Source: CAZDBA01 sp964503615
Lineage (GTDB): Bacteria; Planctomycetota; Planctomycetia; Pirellulales; Pirellulaceae
Assembly: GCA_964503615.1 (NCBI GenBank)
Contig: CAZDBA010000127.1
Span: forward strand, 1-14,050
Reading direction: 5' to 3'
DNA: 14,050 bases
The number at the start of each line of letters is the position of its first letter. Position 1 is the stretch's first letter. Made by a program: the position numbers and the translations under genes. Positions 13,705 to 14,050 of the stretch are shown here, in pieces. The notes under the pieces are model-generated. The model ran no database searches. It was not told the DNA's origin and was given only the letters and a program-made list of their open reading frames with translations.

Positions 13705-14050
13705 ATTGGCGTGAAATCGATAGAGAATTTGCTTGCGCCATCGCAGTTGCCTCCTTTTCGACTGAACCCAATTGCTGCGATCTTCGGGCCTGTTTTGTGC
13801 ACCAAAGAAAGACAAGAAGGATAACGCTGAAAAGCCTACGGAAAGCGAGCCAGAGATGATTACTAACACCACGGCTCAGCTGGCTCAATTTCGCAAGCGG
13901 TTCTTTCCCGGATCGGCTTGGACGAAAGTTCGTGGTGTGAAGTCGTTGAGCAGTTCGGCAAGAAAGTATGAGCTGCGCCCCCTTTTATGCTTTTCCAAGC
14001 CTCTGTTCGACTAAAACTGGAGCATACATTAAGAAGTCGAGGCCGACCCA
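13705..14050. other. 346-bp right-end region without a confident gene
   Basis: The only sizeable plus-strand frame (13772-14014, 80 codons) begins with TTG. It has a lipobox-like hydrophobic LFCA near its start and a Lys/Glu-rich KKDKKDNAEKPTESEPE stretch, then basic residues, but no family resemblance and no ribosome-binding site. It might be a small lipoprotein or a decayed gene fragment; equally it may be non-coding. No hairpin with a T-run was found to end the esterase transcript. Confidence 0.3.

Noticed and set aside
1..14050. CRISPR arrays, tRNA/rRNA genes, transposases, phage or defence genes
   Set aside because: Looked for on both strands. No regularly spaced repeats, tRNA-like clover leaves or transposase/integrase motifs were seen.

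Overview
The window looks like chromosomal DNA of a planctomycete, most likely Pirellulaceae/Rhodopirellula-like. This is an inference from moderate G+C, mostly weak or absent Shine-Dalgarno sequences, a secreted HEAT-like protein of the kind common in planctomycetes, and the general style of the proteins; no rRNA or marker gene is present to prove it.

Left half (3-6267, minus strand): a cell-surface or exopolysaccharide locus. In transcription order it encodes a Wzz-type chain-length determinant, a CpsD/BY-kinase-like protein, an initiating phosphoglycosyl transferase, a MOP/Wzx-type flippase and a CelD/BcsL-type (FemAB/GNAT-like) acyltransferase. The products cover initiation, export, length control and decoration of a polysaccharide. 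No ordinary glycosyltransferase and no Wzy polymerase lie inside the window, so the locus probably continues past the left edge. Two proteins carry what look like dead regulatory domains. The BY-kinase homologue has lost the Walker A lysine, both Walker A' aspartates and the C-terminal tyrosine cluster. The initiating transferase carries an N-terminal degenerate GGDEF-like domain that keeps an RxxD motif where the c-di-GMP inhibitory site sits. This is the most interesting part of the window.

Middle (6464-7156, minus strand): a HAD-family phosphatase. It is followed by a 677-bp gene-poor gap holding a three-unit 10-bp tandem repeat.

Right half (7834-13704, plus strand): a membrane acyl-CoA/fatty-acid desaturase with a clear intrinsic terminator; a secreted HEAT-like protein closely followed by a DUF2071/YqjF-like protein; a secreted TraB/TIKI-like putative hydrolase with both GxxH motifs; and a secreted alpha/beta-hydrolase (esterase/lipase). 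These look like largely independent transcription units, except for the HEAT/DUF2071 pair. The last 346 bp hold no convincing gene. I saw no tRNA, rRNA, IS element, CRISPR array or prophage gene.
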